A DNA stretch of 64,000 bases from Posidonia oceanica. Taxonomy: Eukaryota; Streptophyta; Magnoliopsida; Alismatales; Posidoniaceae. The DNA lies in contig JAZBRS010000026.1 in assembly GCA_037176725.1 (NCBI GenBank), forward strand, positions 62,350,501 through 62,414,500. Direction: 5' to 3'. The notes beneath the pieces are model-generated. The model worked only from the letters and a program-made list of their open reading frames with translations. It was not told the DNA's origin and ran no database searches. Each line of letters opens with the position of its first letter. The first letter of the stretch is position 1. Below are positions 10,642 to 21,256 of the stretch, one piece after another. A program made the translations under genes and the position numbers.

Positions 10642-11632
10642 AGCTCATAGATCCAAGTATATCGTCCACCCAGGATCCACGAAGATGTATCGGGATCTGA
10701 AGTAGAATTTTTAGTGGCCTGGCATGAAGAGAGAAGTCGCTGACTATGTGGCAAGGTGTGTGACCTGCCAGCTAGTCAAGGCAGAGCACCAGAGACCTAG
10801 AGGAACTCTACAATCTTTGAGTATACCGGAATGGAAATGGAAGCACATCTCTATGGATTTTGTGACTAGATTGCCGTGTTCTCCGAGGAAGAATGACATC
10901 GTGTGGGTGATCGTTCATCAGTTAACCAAGTCAGCTCATTTTCTTGCTATCCAAGTGAATCTTCCTTTACAACGGTTAGCAGAACTGTACGTATCGGAGA
11001 TCGTTCGGCTGCATGGTGTTCCTGTATCCATTGTGTCTGATAGAGACACGCGGTTTACCTCGAGGTTCTAGAGGACTCTGCAGGAGGCTTTTGGCACGGT
11101 ACTTAATTTCAATACAGCTTTCCACCCTCAGTCGGATGGTCAGGTAGAGAGGACTATCCAGATTCTAGAAGATATGTTGAGAGCTTATGCCCTGGATTTG
11201 CAAGGAAGTTGGGAGGACCACCTGCCGTTGGTTGAGTTTGCTTACAACAATAGCTACCACTCTAGCATCGGGATGGCACCATACGAGGCTCTATATGGTA
11301 GGCCCTGCAGATCCCCGGTTTGCTGGAGCGAAGTAGGTGAGCGGCAGCTTCTTGGTCCGGAGTTTGTGCAGCAGTATGCAGACAAGGTGGACTTGATCCG
11401 CAGAAGGCTTCTGACTGCACAGAGTCGGCAAAAGAGTTATGCTGACCAGAGGCGGAGACCGTTGGAGTCTCTAGTGGGAGACTTTGTGTTCTTAAAGGTT
11501 TCACCGACCAAGAGCGTGAAGAGGTTTGGCAAGCGTGGGAAGCTGAGTCCCCGCTATATTGGCCCGTACCAGATCACGCAGAGGGTTGGTGAAGTTGCCT
11601 ATAGATTGGCCCTACCACCAGGCTGTCGGTAG
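10601..11632 (+). pseudogene. int: Tekay integrase (broken)
   Basis: Inserts element DNA into the genome. An H2C2-type zinc region spans roughly 10640-10790, ending [17 protein letters not shown]. The catalytic core shows Asp in [10 protein letters not shown] and Asp in VSDRDTRF, and Glu in the DGQVERTIQILE stretch near 11145, so the DDE triad is recognisable. GMAPYEALYGRPCRSP and the C-terminal GKLSPRYIGPYQI segment are standard for plant chromoviruses. Stops at 10703, 10712 and 11069 and a frame change at about 11625 kill it. Confidence 0.88.
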
Positions 11633-11898
11633 TGCACAGCGTGTTCCACGTCTCCATGCTGAGGAAGTGTCTGTCTGATGTTTCACAGGTGATCTCTATT
11701 CAGCCGGAGGAGCTCCAGGAAGATCTCTCCTTTGTTGAGGAGGCTGTCCAGATTGTTGATCGCAGAGAACAGGTGTTGCGGAATAAGGTGATTCCGCTGG
11801 TTCTTGTGAAATGGCAGCATCATGGAGCAGAAGAGGCCACTTGGGAGCACGAGGATGGCATCCTTGCTCGGTACCCGCACCTTTTCGCTTACTCTTGA
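11623..11898 (+). pseudogene. Chromodomain-like C-terminus of the Tekay integrase
   Basis: The segment continues the integrase in a shifted frame with VFHVSMLRKCLSD. It ends in about 45 residues (REQVLRNKVIPLVLVKWQHH, then AEEATWEHEDGI) that follow the chromodomain pattern of VKW and ATWE blocks. In chromoviruses this module steers integration towards marked chromatin. Position at the very end of pol, 35 bp before the 3' LTR, supports the call. Confidence 0.82.
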
Positions 11899-11932
11899 TT
11901 TCGGAGGCAAAATCCTTTTTAGGTGTTTATGA

Positions 11933-14356
11933 TGTAACACCTGGGAATTCATTTCCTTGTAATTGTGCTTGTTTAATGAATTCCTTGGCTTTGGTCGGAT
12001 GTTATTGGCCCACTTGAGTTGTTGTGGGCCCCATCTGTGGTTTGTATGGGTCTCCACTGAATTGTTGTGGTGGACTCCCACTTGTGAAGGCTGGTGGGAT
12101 AGATTGTGATTTGGTCCCTGTGTTTCTCCTCCTCTCTCTCTTTCTCTCCCTTCTTCTCTCTCTCTCTCCCTCTCCCTCCTTCTCTCTCTCTCTCTCCTTC
12201 CCACCCCCTCCTCACGTGCCTCCCCCCTCCTCTTTTCCTCTCCCCCTTCCCCCAGCGCGTGTGGATTCTCCCCCCTCTCCCCTAGCTCGTGCAGCTTCCT
12301 CCTCCCCTGCTCCCCGCGCTGTGTCCTAGCCGGCGGCGCCCTCTTCCTCCTCCCCCTCTTCCCATCCGTCCATCTCCCCCTCCTTCCTCTCCCTCCCTCC
12401 TCCTTTCCCCCTTCCTCCCCCTCCCGTCCTCTCCTTCCTCCTCCTCTACCTCTCCTCTATTGGTAGCGGAAGCGTGGTGGTGGCCGGCTGTGGTGCGGCG
12501 AGCGAGCTCTGGTCATCGTCCCGATGGAGCGACGTGCCCGTGTGCGGCGTGTGGAGCTCGGTGTGCGCGTGAATCGCCAGTGGACGGAGGTTGTTCCTCT
12601 GTCCCAAGGTACACACTTCGCCCTAGGAGCTTTAAATATTTAGAATTTGCCTTGCATGTGTCCCTTGCCAAGTTTTGTATGTTATATTTGAGTTTGGTAA
12701 TTTTTAGGGATTTATATGCATTTAGGCGAATTTAATTGGCTACAGTAGGTTTATAGCTTGAATGTGGTTTTCCATTGTTTGATGTGGTTGTATGCTCTCA
12801 AACGGCTTGAATATGATTTTATTGTGTGCCTTGCCATGTTTATATGTTATGGTAAATGTTTGGTAATTTTTAGAGATTTATTATGGTTTTTGGCCGAATT
12901 TATGGCCCAAATGACTTAAATGCTAGAATTGTGGTTTCCTCGGATGGTTTTTGGGCTTTTTGTGCTTTAGCCCATGATATTTAATAAATGTTTTCAAAGA
13001 GATTTCTGAGGAAAATATGAATGGTTTGCAAATGGTTTTGCTGAGGTTTTTCGTGGCCGAAAACCTGGGAGTTGTATTGGCTGGACCCGGGGATGCGACG
13101 GCATTCCTATTGTGTCGCAAACTTTGCCTGGGTTGAGGTTTGGGAGTCGGGGTGCCGGCCGTACCTAGTGGTATCGTAGCAGCGGACTCGGGAGGTATGA
13201 TACTCCTGCTAGCTGGGCGTGATATCCTAGTTGTTACGGGCACCGGGACATGCCTTGTTTTGGGTGCTGGCTGAGCCTATAGGTTGGAGCCTCTAGTAGT
13301 TTGGAACACTGGTGCTGACTGAGCCTAGGGGTTGGAGCCTCTAGTGGTTCGAAGCACTGAGTTGAGGTCGCCGTATATTAGGCGTGCCTTATGGTTTGTC
13401 CTGAGTGAGGACAGCTTGCCAAGTTGGGGTGAGTAGCTTTCCCTGGTGAGGGATCGCTTTTGAGGCGTCTCTAGTGACGAGATGCCGGGACGGACACACT
13501 CCTCCACAGGACGGGTGTTCGTGGCAGTGCAGTGAGCTGCAGGGGTGAGTCCCTAGCTACTGCTTGAAGCCAGATCGGTTGCTTGGCGCCTGGCAATACG
13601 ATCAATTGTGGTTTTGTACCCGTGGGGCTGTGTTTTGTTGTTGCTGGCCGTATTAGGCCTTGAGCTTTGCCTGAGTTTGGGCTTTGTGAGTTTTGCTGTT
13701 GTTTGGGCCATATTGGGCCAGTTGCTTTCCGCCTGTGTATGACGTAATACTGTGGTTTGTGTTTTGGGCCGTATTAGGCCAGACGTTTTCCCGCCTAGTT
13801 GTGGCATGTGATTTTGGTTTGAGTTTTGGGCCGGTGAGCCATTATATTGATTGTGATTTAGTTTTTACGAGGTATTTCTGCCTTGTCTTGGCCAGTGGGC
13901 CGAGTGTTTTCCCAGCCTGAGGGGTTGGAGGGTTTTGGGCCGGTGGGCCGTGGCTTTGTGAATTATATTTTTATAACGTCTGTCTTCCCCGGTTTTAGCT
14001 TGTGGGCTTTGGGAAGGGTGTTTTATTAATCATATTGCTTGTTATGGACCCAGATTTTGGGGTTTTACCGGTTGTGCCGTATTTGAGGTTTTACGCCGGT
14101 TTCTCGCGTGGTTTTGCGAGGTGTGTGCTGGGTGACGATTTCTAGGTCACTCACGTGTGCTTGTTTGGTTTTCAGGTGTAGATGATTAGCTGGTTTGGAG
14201 TATAGTGCATATAGTGGGAGTCACGTAGCTGTCCACTGCAGGTTGCTGGCATTGATATTTGTTGTTAGCCCAGTGGTTTGTTGTAAATGTTGTATTTAAT
14301 TAAATTTTAAATTTGTTGGGATTTAGGTTTTGTTGGTAGCGACGCGGGTCGTTACA
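11933..14356 (+). repeat. 3' LTR of the Tekay-type element
   Basis: About 2,424 bp, direct repeat of 4638-7022, ending CGTTACA next to the ATATG duplication. Differences from the 5' LTR include a 12-base gap near 12008 and about 70 extra bases near 12300-12375. Scattered transitions are also present, so the insertion is not recent. The bases just before it (AGGTGTTTATGA) are a poor polypurine tract for this clade and have probably decayed. Confidence 0.92.
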
Positions 14357-15284
14357 ATATGACTCTCAATATTGATCACTTAAATTCTGTAAATGACTCT
14401 CTAATAGAAGAAGGAAAGAAATTGGTATTAGAAAATGAAGAACTAGATCAAAAAAATGTAGAGCTAAATATGAGCTTAGGTCAAAAGAAATATAAAATAA
14501 ACAATCTTAAAAAAGACATTTCATTCCTAAAAGACAAAAGCAATGACTTATTTAACACAGTAACTAAGTTTACAAAGGAAAAACAAAATCTGGATCTTTT
14601 ACTCTCAAATCAAAGAAAAACACTATATAAGCATGGTATAGGATTCTCTTCATTTCAAAACACACCTTATGAAAATGGCTTTATAAGGGAAACTACAAAA
14701 GAAAAATATGTATTTGTAACAAGAAAACAAAACTCTAAATGGGTTCCAAGAAATAAATATGGCATAATTCATCAAAAGAAAATATGGGTTCCTAAGACTC
14801 TACTTTCATCTAATGTAGGAAAATGATGAAATCTAAATGGATATTGGATAGTGGCTGCTCTCGTCACATGACTGGAGAACATAAACTCCTAAGCACTCTT
14901 AAGTCAAAGGATGATGGAATCGTCACGTTCGGAGATAACGGCAAAGGCAAGATAGTCAGAATCGGGAACATAGGTAATCCCGAAGATCCCTCTATAGAAA
15001 ATGTACTTCTTGTAGATGGCCTCAAGCATAATCTTATTAGCATTAGCCAACTTTGTGATAAAGGATACAAAGTAACATTTGATAAGAAAGTATGCACTAT
15101 TATTGATGCTGTTACTAAGAAAGTATTATTTATTGGAAGTAGGAAAAATAATATATACAGGATTAAAATCCAATACGAACCTAAAACTTCAATAAACTCT
15201 TGTCTTGTAGCTTCAAATGATGAAAAGTGGCTTTGGCATAGGAGACTAGGCCATGCTAGCATGAATCAACTATCTAAGTTGTAA
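14357..15284 (+). pseudogene. gag-pro: Sirevirus gag C-terminus, protease and GAG-pre-integrase segment
   Basis: Resumes the polyprotein after the Tekay insertion. Residues from 14359 form a long Lys/Glu/Asn-rich, probably coiled-coil, gag tail (NEELDQKNVELNMSLGQKK) ending KIWVPKTLLSS. A frame slip at about 14823 leads into the copia protease, whose active site is intact: WILDSGCSRHMTG. At the end is the GAG-pre-integrase motif (WLWHRRLGHASMNQLSKL) followed by a TAA. The coiled tail is typical of Sirevirus gag, which is longer than in other copia elements. Confidence 0.88.
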
Positions 15285-16102
15285 AAGGTGATTTTGTAAA
15301 AGACTTGCCCAAATTAGATTTCAAAAAGAATAAACTTTGTGATGCATGTCAGTTTGGAAAATAATTCAAATCATCTTTCAAATCCAAAGACATTGTTTCT
15401 ACTTCCAAGCCCTTGGAACTCATTCATATTGATTTATTTGGTCCTAGTAGAACTCTAAGCTTAGGAGGAAAAAGATATGTTTTTGTGTTAATTGATGATT
15501 TTCCTCGCTACACTTGGGTCATATTTCTTATAAACAAAAGTGATGTCTTCAATGAATTTCAAACGTTTTGCAAAAGAGTACAAAATGAAAAGGGTTTCAA
15601 AATCATAAAAATTAGAAGTGATCATGGTGGTGAATTTGAAAACGATGTTTTTGAAAACTTCTGTATTGAGAATGATTTTGAACACAATTTTTCTTTCCCT
15701 AGGACTCCACAACAAAATGGAGTAGTTGAGAGAAAGAATAGAACACTTCAAGAAATTGCCAGAATCATGCTTTGTGAAAATAATTTGCCTAAGCACTTCT
15801 GGGCCGAGGCAGTCAACACTGCATGTTATATTTTGAATCGTGTTTTACGTTGTCTTATTTTGAACAAAACTCCTTATGAATTATGGTTTGGAAATACTCC
15901 TCGAATTTCTTATTTCAAGGTTTTTGGGTGCAAGTGCTTTATCTTAAACACTAAAGACAACCTTGATAAATTTGATTCCAAATCTGATTAAGCAATCTTT
16001 CTTGAATACTCTTCAAGAAGCAAGGCATATAGAGTTTACAACAAAAGAACTCTAATAATAGAAGAATCACTACATATTAATTTTGATGAAAATAAAAATC
16101 AG
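15285..16102 (+). pseudogene. int: Sirevirus integrase (broken)
   Basis: Zinc-binding end (LCDACQFGK) near 15340-15362, then a stop. The core follows with Asp in ELIHIDLFGPS, Asp in IRSDHGGEFEND and Glu in NGVVERKNRTLQEIAR: a complete DDE triad. The copia-specific tail PYELWFGNTPRISYFKVFGC is present. It ends at a TAA near 15989, beyond which the same frame continues for about 35 codons. Confidence 0.9.
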
Positions 16103-17179
16103 ATGATACATATAGAAAATGACGAAGAAATACAAACTGTAGAAAACTCAACAAACACTAATGTTAACACTACAAAAGATGAAAACTTAACAAAATCTTG
16201 GCAATATGTCAATAATCATCCCAAGGATCTCATCATTGGTGAGGTTTCCAAAGGTGTCTTAACTAGATCCAAAGTTGATCTTGAGTGTACAACATATGCT
16301 TTTATGTCTTCCATAGAGCCCAAAAATATTCAAGAGGCTTGTAATGATGACTATTGGACTATGGCTATGCAAAAAGAACTAAATCAATTCACTAGAAACA
16401 ATGTATGGAAATTAGTTCCTAAACCTGAAAATCATCTAATAATAGGAACAAAATAGATTTTTAGAAATAAGCTAGATGAATCAGGTAATGTCATTAGAAA
16501 TAAGGCTAGGTTAGTTGCCCAAGGCTATAATCAAGAAGAATGTATAGATTATGATGAGACTTATGCACCAGTTGTAGGATTAGAATCTATTAGAATGCTT
16601 CTAGTTTTTGTATGTCATAGAGAGTTTAAATTATTTCAAATGGATGTAAAAAGTGCATTCTTGAATGAAATTATTGAAGAAGAAGTCTATGTCAAGCAAC
16701 CTCCAGAGTTTGAAAATGAACAAAGTTTAGATCATGTATTTAAACTTAATAAAGCTTTATATGGACTTAAGCAAGCTCCTAGAGCTTGATATGATAGGCT
16801 TAAAAAATTCCTAATAAATGATGACTTTTCAATCGGAATTGTAGATACAACATTGTTTATCAAAAATATAAACAATGACATTTTAATTACTCAAATTTAT
16901 GTAGATGACATAATCTTTGGATCTACAAATGAAAAACTATGTGAAAAATTTTCTGAAAACATGCAAAAAGAATTTGAAATGAGCATGATGGGAGAACTAA
17001 CATTCTTTTTAGGATTTCAAATAAAACAAACCAATAATGGAATATTTATAAATCAAGAAAAATATACAAATGAACTTCTAAAGAAATTTGGCATGGAAAA
17101 TTCTAAGGTTGCCAAAACTCCTATGAGCACTTCATGTAGACTTGATAAGGATGAAACTGGAATAAAAGTAGATCAATAA
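16103..17179 (+). pseudogene. pol: Sirevirus reverse transcriptase (broken)
   Basis: Copia RT preceded by an acidic linker. Motifs in order are YWTMAMQKELNQFTRNNVW, ARLVAQGYNQEE, FQMDVKSAFLNEIIEEEVYV, LNKALYGLKQAPRA and the catalytic IYVDDIIFGS with both Asp residues. FFLGFQIKQTNNGIFINQ follows. Stops at 16454 (TAG), 16787 (TGA, where Trp is expected after APRA) and 17177 (TAA) interrupt it. The Trp-to-stop and Gln-to-stop pattern fits C-to-T decay. Confidence 0.9.
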
Positions 17180-17844
17180 CTATATAGAAGGATGATAAGA
17201 TCTTTGCTCTATTTAACTGCAAGTAGGCCAGACATAATGTTTAATGTGTGTCTATGTGCCAGATTCCAAGCCTCTCCTATGGAATCACATTTGATAGCAG
17301 TAAAAAGAATTCTAAAATACTTACAAGGATCTAGAGATTATGGACTCTATTATTCCAAAAACTCAAACCTAGACCTAACCGCATATAGTGATGCAGACTA
17401 CGCGGGATGTAAGACTAATAGGAAGAGCACTAGTGGCACATGTTAGTTTTTAGGACACTCTCTAGGGTTTTGCAAAAAGCAAAATAGTGTTGCTTTATCC
17501 ACCACAGAAGCTGAGTATATAGCAGCTGGATGCTATTGTGCTCAAGTTCTTTGGATACAACAAACACTAAAGATTACAAATTATTATTTGAAAACACACC
17601 AATTTTTTGTAATAACACAAGTGCTATAAATTTATCCAAAAATCCAGTACATCACTCAAGAACAAAACATATTGAAGTAAGACATCATTTCTTAAGAGAT
17701 CGTATTGCAAAAAATGTCATAAAATCAGAATTTATTTCAACTAAGGACCAATTAGCTGATATATTTACTAAACCTTTGGAAGAAACCCAATTTGTAAAAA
17801 TTAGAAGGGATTTAGGGATTAGCAAGATTGAAGACACTATGTAA
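17180..17844 (+). pseudogene. pol: Sirevirus RNase H and pol C-terminus (broken)
   Basis: LYLTASRPDIMF and KRILKYLQGSRDYGLYY precede the RNase H signature LTAYSDADYAGCKTNRKSTS. A TAG at 17444 follows. After it, FLGHSLGFCKKQNSVALSTT and EAEYIAAGCYCAQVLW are recognisable. A frameshift at about 17560 leads to the conserved copia end: NPVHHSRTKHIEVRHHFLRD then DQLADIFTKPL. The catalytic Asp and Glu residues are present. Confidence 0.9.
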
Positions 17845-17929
17845 AAATATTATTCAAAACACTATTTCGGAACTCCGGTGGAAAAACGGCGCTCCGTTTC
17901 TACAGTATTGAATTTTGTATTTTTATCCC

Positions 17930-18230
17930 TGGAATTAAAACAGAACACCGGTGAAAAACGGCGCCCCGAAATTCCCTGATCCAGAGCACCAGTGAAAAAT
18001 GGTGCCCCGAAATTCCCTGATCCGGAGCGCCGGTGAAAAACGGTGCCCCAAAATTTCTTGATTCGGAGCACCAGTGAAAAATAGAACTCCGTTTTTCCCT
18101 GACACGGAGCACCAGTGAATAAACGGTGCTCCGAAATTCCCTGATTCGGAGCACTGATGAAAAATGGAACTCTGTTTTTCCCTGATACGGAATGCCAGTA
18201 TATATCGGAGCTCCGATTCTGACTTTCTTG
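17930..18230. repeat. 41-bp tandem array of hairpin-forming units in the Sirevirus 3' region
   Basis: Seven units with starts near 17942, 17983, 18024, 18065, 18106, 18148 and 18189, so the period is 41 (once 42). The unit consensus is about GGAGCACCGGTGAAAAACGG followed by TGCTCCGAAATTCCCTGAT. Within each unit GGAGCACCG can pair with CGGTGCTCC around an 8-base loop. Related ACGGCGCTCCGTT motifs also occur in the element's LTRs. The array is non-coding and lies between pol and the extra ORF. Confidence 0.85.
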
Positions 18231-18454
18231 AATTGTTTTATTATATAAAACGGAGCTCTGTTACAAAATGGCATACTGTTTTTGTCGCAAAATGTGTTAT
18301 AAATTAGGTTTTTCATCCAACTACTCTCATTATTTCTCTAACCCTAAACCCGACCTTCACATTCCGCCGACCTTCAACTTCTTCCTACCCTTCAAAATCT
18401 CCTCACGAGCCTCACGTCTCTTGCGATCTTCTCTTCTCCGGCCTCCTTCTCTCA

Positions 18455-19512
18455 ATGGCACCCAAAAAGATGTCGGCCACTCGTCCCAAACGCAAAGAAG
18501 CTCCGGCCACTGCATCCTCTTCCTCCGACAACAACACTACACAGTTCTTCAACTTCGTCGACGATGAAGCGGCCAAGCTACATCGCAGCCGGTATGCAAA
18601 CCGAGAAGTGTTCACCGGAAGAAGGGTATTAGTCCGTGAACTCCCCTCCATTGAACCCCTATTTCAGTTTCAAAACCTTGTTCCCTTTTTAGCATCCATA
18701 GGTGACCGAAAATACTACCCTCATTTAGTTGCCCAATTCTATGTAAATTTGTCTTCCTCTGAATATGCCTGTGAATCATATCTATTAGGTATAGAAATGC
18801 CTTTTGATGATGTTTTGCTAGGACAAGTTTTTAAAATTCCTTCCACTGGTCTAGATCTCTCATTATCATTTGAAGAACTAGGTTGGAATTTCCAAGATGT
18901 CAATAAGTCCATCTCTCAAAACAAAAGAAGTACATTCAAACCAAATAGGCTTAACCAATTAAACAAGCAATCTAGGTTGATAGCTTACATCTTAGCTGCA
19001 AATGTTGTCCAAAAGAAAGGACATCATGATGAACTTAGTGACCTTTGTTGCAAGGCTGTTTTTGCTATCACCAATAGAATCTCGGTAATTGGGCTAAACT
19101 GTTAATTCATAACATGACCCACATCAAAACCAAACTCTTTTATGGCCCTTGCTTAACTTACCTATTTAAACACTTTGATGTCCCCTTATCCAACCAACCC
19201 AACCTCGCTGTAAAAGCTAAACCTTTGGGAGCAACGGTGGTCGCCAAGATGGAACAAGCATTTGAACGTGCAAAGGCAATTAAAAATGTTCGTCCCTCTT
19301 CTTCTCAAGCTGCTGAGGAATCCAGTTCTAAGGAATCTGAAGAAGATAGAGTTTCGAAAGAACAGTTTGAGGTTCTTCAGAAACAAATTAAGTCCATGTC
19401 TACAAGGCTCGATGACTATCATATTGAATCCTCCCACCAATCCGCGGAAATCGAGAGAAAGGTGGATGATCTGATGGGTTATCTACATAATAGATTTCCC
19501 CCAAGCAAATAG
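18455..19512 (+). pseudogene. Sirevirus third ORF (env-like position / putative plant transposon protein domain)
   Basis: An extra ORF downstream of pol, where Sireviruses carry their env-like gene. It begins at ATG 18455 (MAPKKMSATRPKRKEAPATA) with a basic, Ser-rich N-terminus. A domain follows of the type annotated in plant genomes as putative plant transposon protein (FYVNLSSSEYACESYLLGIE, then FEELGWNF). The frame shifts by one near 19087 and continues from about 19114 (KTKLFYGPCLTYLFKHFDVP). It ends in a Ser/Glu-rich coiled-coil stretch (SKEQFEVLQKQIKSMSTRLD). No signal peptide or membrane segment is evident in the readable part, so an envelope function is not supported by the sequence; only position suggests it. 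Confidence 0.75.
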
Positions 19513-19776
19513 GAGTAATCACTGTTTCATTAGATGTATTTTTTCATGGATGGTCTTGTAATATTGAAACCTTGAATGCTTAATGATATTTGATCTTATC
19601 TATTATCTCATATCCATTCGTCTTGATTACATCATATTACTATGGATGACGAATACGAATCTCTATTTATTACTCTTGTTCATTGGTTATGAAAGAAATC
19701 GGTCTTACTTTGTAAACTTTGTACAATAGCATATTGGTATTTTGGATTTATAAATTTAGCAATATATGCTTGAAGT
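19513..19776. other. 3' untranslated region of the Sirevirus
   Basis: AT-rich non-coding sequence between the third ORF and the first polypurine motif. No ORF or other structure is seen. Confidence 0.6.
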
Positions 19777-20155
19777 AAGGGGGAGTTACATAAATCTCAT
19801 CATGAGTAAATCAGCTTGAATATTCTCTTAGCTCATATATCTATGATATATTGGGTGTCTATTCACACATGATGGTATGTTTCTCACTCACACTTAAATT
19901 TCTATGGTAAGGATCTAAAAATTAATTAAGTTTGGGTATCTATGTATTGCCTATTTTTGTTTATGACAAAAAATAAGGGGGAGAATCATGGATATACTAT
20001 GGAATGCTATGAAATACTTGAGGGATTAATTTTAAAATTCTTCAGAATATTATAGAAGCAACATATAAGTTGGTATATTTGAAATATTTCAGTATGCATA
20101 TTGATAGGGGGAACATATAGAATGTTATTTTTGTCATCATCAAAAAGAAAGAGAT
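19777..20155 (+). promoter_or_regulatory. Multiple polypurine tracts upstream of the Sirevirus 3' LTR
   Basis: Purine boxes AAGGGGGAG at 19777-19785, AAGGGGGAGA at 19975-19984 (after a TTATGACAAAAAAT context) and AGGGGGA at 20106-20112. The last, AAAAAGAAAGAGA (20142-20154), directly abuts the LTR. Serial polypurine tracts are a known trait of Sireviruses. The LTR-adjacent copy appears to have lost its G-run by G-to-A changes, while the upstream copies keep theirs. Confidence 0.7.
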
Positions 20156-21256
20156 TGTTGGAAAATACCCCAAATATATATTGTGTTTTGATGATATATG
20201 TGATATAATATTATATGCTTAACATGGTTATTTGAGATTGATATAGCATGTTTTACAATGATACTCAAAGCATCAAAGAAGACTGAAATATAGGCTGAAG
20301 AACAGAAAAGCAGTGTATGTTATTTCTGAGTATAAATGTTGTAATTGAATGTAAAAGTTTGTAAAGATATCAAAAGATCTTATGAGATTGATCAATTGTA
20401 TAGAAATTAGGAAGATAAGATATCTGAATAGATTGTGCTTAAAAGATCATAAACGGCACACCATTGTATAACGGCGCTCCATTCTGAGAATGGGCTCAGC
20501 AATAAATGGGCCGAATAGAGCTTGAATAAAAGAAAAGAAGAAACGTGCCAAAACGGCACCTCGTTGAAGAGAAACTCAAAACGGCACTCCGGTCCAGAAC
20601 GGCGCTCCGTTTTGGTCGTGAGCTGGAAATAAATGGCGTTTCTGTTGAATTTCGGTGCTCCATTCAACTAGCCGTTTCAGAACATTGGAGAAGATTTTCT
20701 AGTCGTTAGAGACACATTTGGGTTGGACTTTTGCCTATAAAATGGACCCCCATTGGACCTCTAAGGGTACACCTTGATCATATACACATACTTGACTTCT
20801 TACAAGCACAAAGAGCTAGATTTCCATCTTCAAGTGTTTTCCAAGCCTCCTTAAGCTACTACGTCAAACCTCCACTTCAGAGCTTGGCAAAAAGAGAGTA
20901 CGGTCTGCAATCTTATACTACAAGCAAGGATTGTCTTCTCCAGTTTGGAGAAGGGGCAACTGGAAGTTGCAAGGTTTTGTTGAAGGGAACTTTCAACAAA
21001 CAAGTAAGTAATCTTTTGGTTTAAAGATTAAGGAAACCTCAAGATAATCTTGAGAGAGTGGACTAGGCCGGGATTTGGCCAAACCACTATAAATTATTGT
21101 GTAGATTGTTCATTATCTCTCTTCTTCATTCTGTGTATGCATTTTCCTTTATAGTTCAAATTAAGATAATTTGATAATATTTAAAATTAGTAAATCTCAA
21201 CCTATTATACATATAATCTCTATTCACTCCCTCTAAAGAAGCCATTTGATCCAACA
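20156..21256 (+). repeat. 3' LTR of the Sirevirus
   Basis: About 1,101 bp, direct repeat of 2344-3454, with proper ends TGTTGGA and TCCAACA. The TATA box is at 20736-20743. Immediately after it is the GTATT duplication. The palindrome seen in the 5' LTR is degraded here (AACGGCGCTCCATT). Confidence 0.93.

Larger units (their letters stand above)
4638..14356 (+). mobile_element. Full-length Tekay/Del-type Ty3/gypsy chromovirus (degenerate), inserted in the Sirevirus gag
   Basis: Two LTRs of about 2.4 kb start TGTAACACC and end CGTTACA. They flank gag, protease, reverse transcriptase, RNase H, integrase and a C-terminal chromodomain-like segment, in Ty3/gypsy order. A perfect 5-bp duplication ATATG lies at 4633-4637 and 14357-14361. 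LTR length, LTR start and chromodomain fit the Tekay (Del) clade of plant chromoviruses. At least a dozen in-frame stops, nearly all TAG, and several frameshifts make it non-coding today. It is the youngest layer of the first nest. Confidence 0.93.
2344..21256 (+). mobile_element. Full-length Sirevirus-type Ty1/copia LTR retrotransposon (degenerate)
   Basis: Two LTRs of about 1.1 kb start TGTTGGAAA and end TCCAACA (TCCAATA in the left copy). They lie in direct repeat and are flanked by a perfect 5-bp duplication GTATT (2339-2343 and 21257-21261). Between them come a Met-tRNA primer site, gag with a CCHC knuckle, protease, integrase, reverse transcriptase and RNase H in copia order. An extra ORF follows pol, then repeated purine-rich GGGGGAG motifs upstream of the 3' LTR. 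The large gag, the extra 3' ORF and the multiple polypurine tracts are hallmarks of the Sirevirus (Maximus/SIRE) lineage. About 9.2 kb remains once the nested gypsy element is removed. Stops and frameshifts in most domains mean this copy is dead. Confidence 0.93.

Noticed and set aside
17930..18230. CRISPR-like regular repeats
   Set aside because: Units are contiguous 41-bp tandem repeats with no unique spacers, inside a plant retrotransposon.
17862..18316. Minus-strand frames of 69 and 138 codons over the 41-bp array
   Set aside because: Periodic translation of the tandem array; composition simply follows the repeat.
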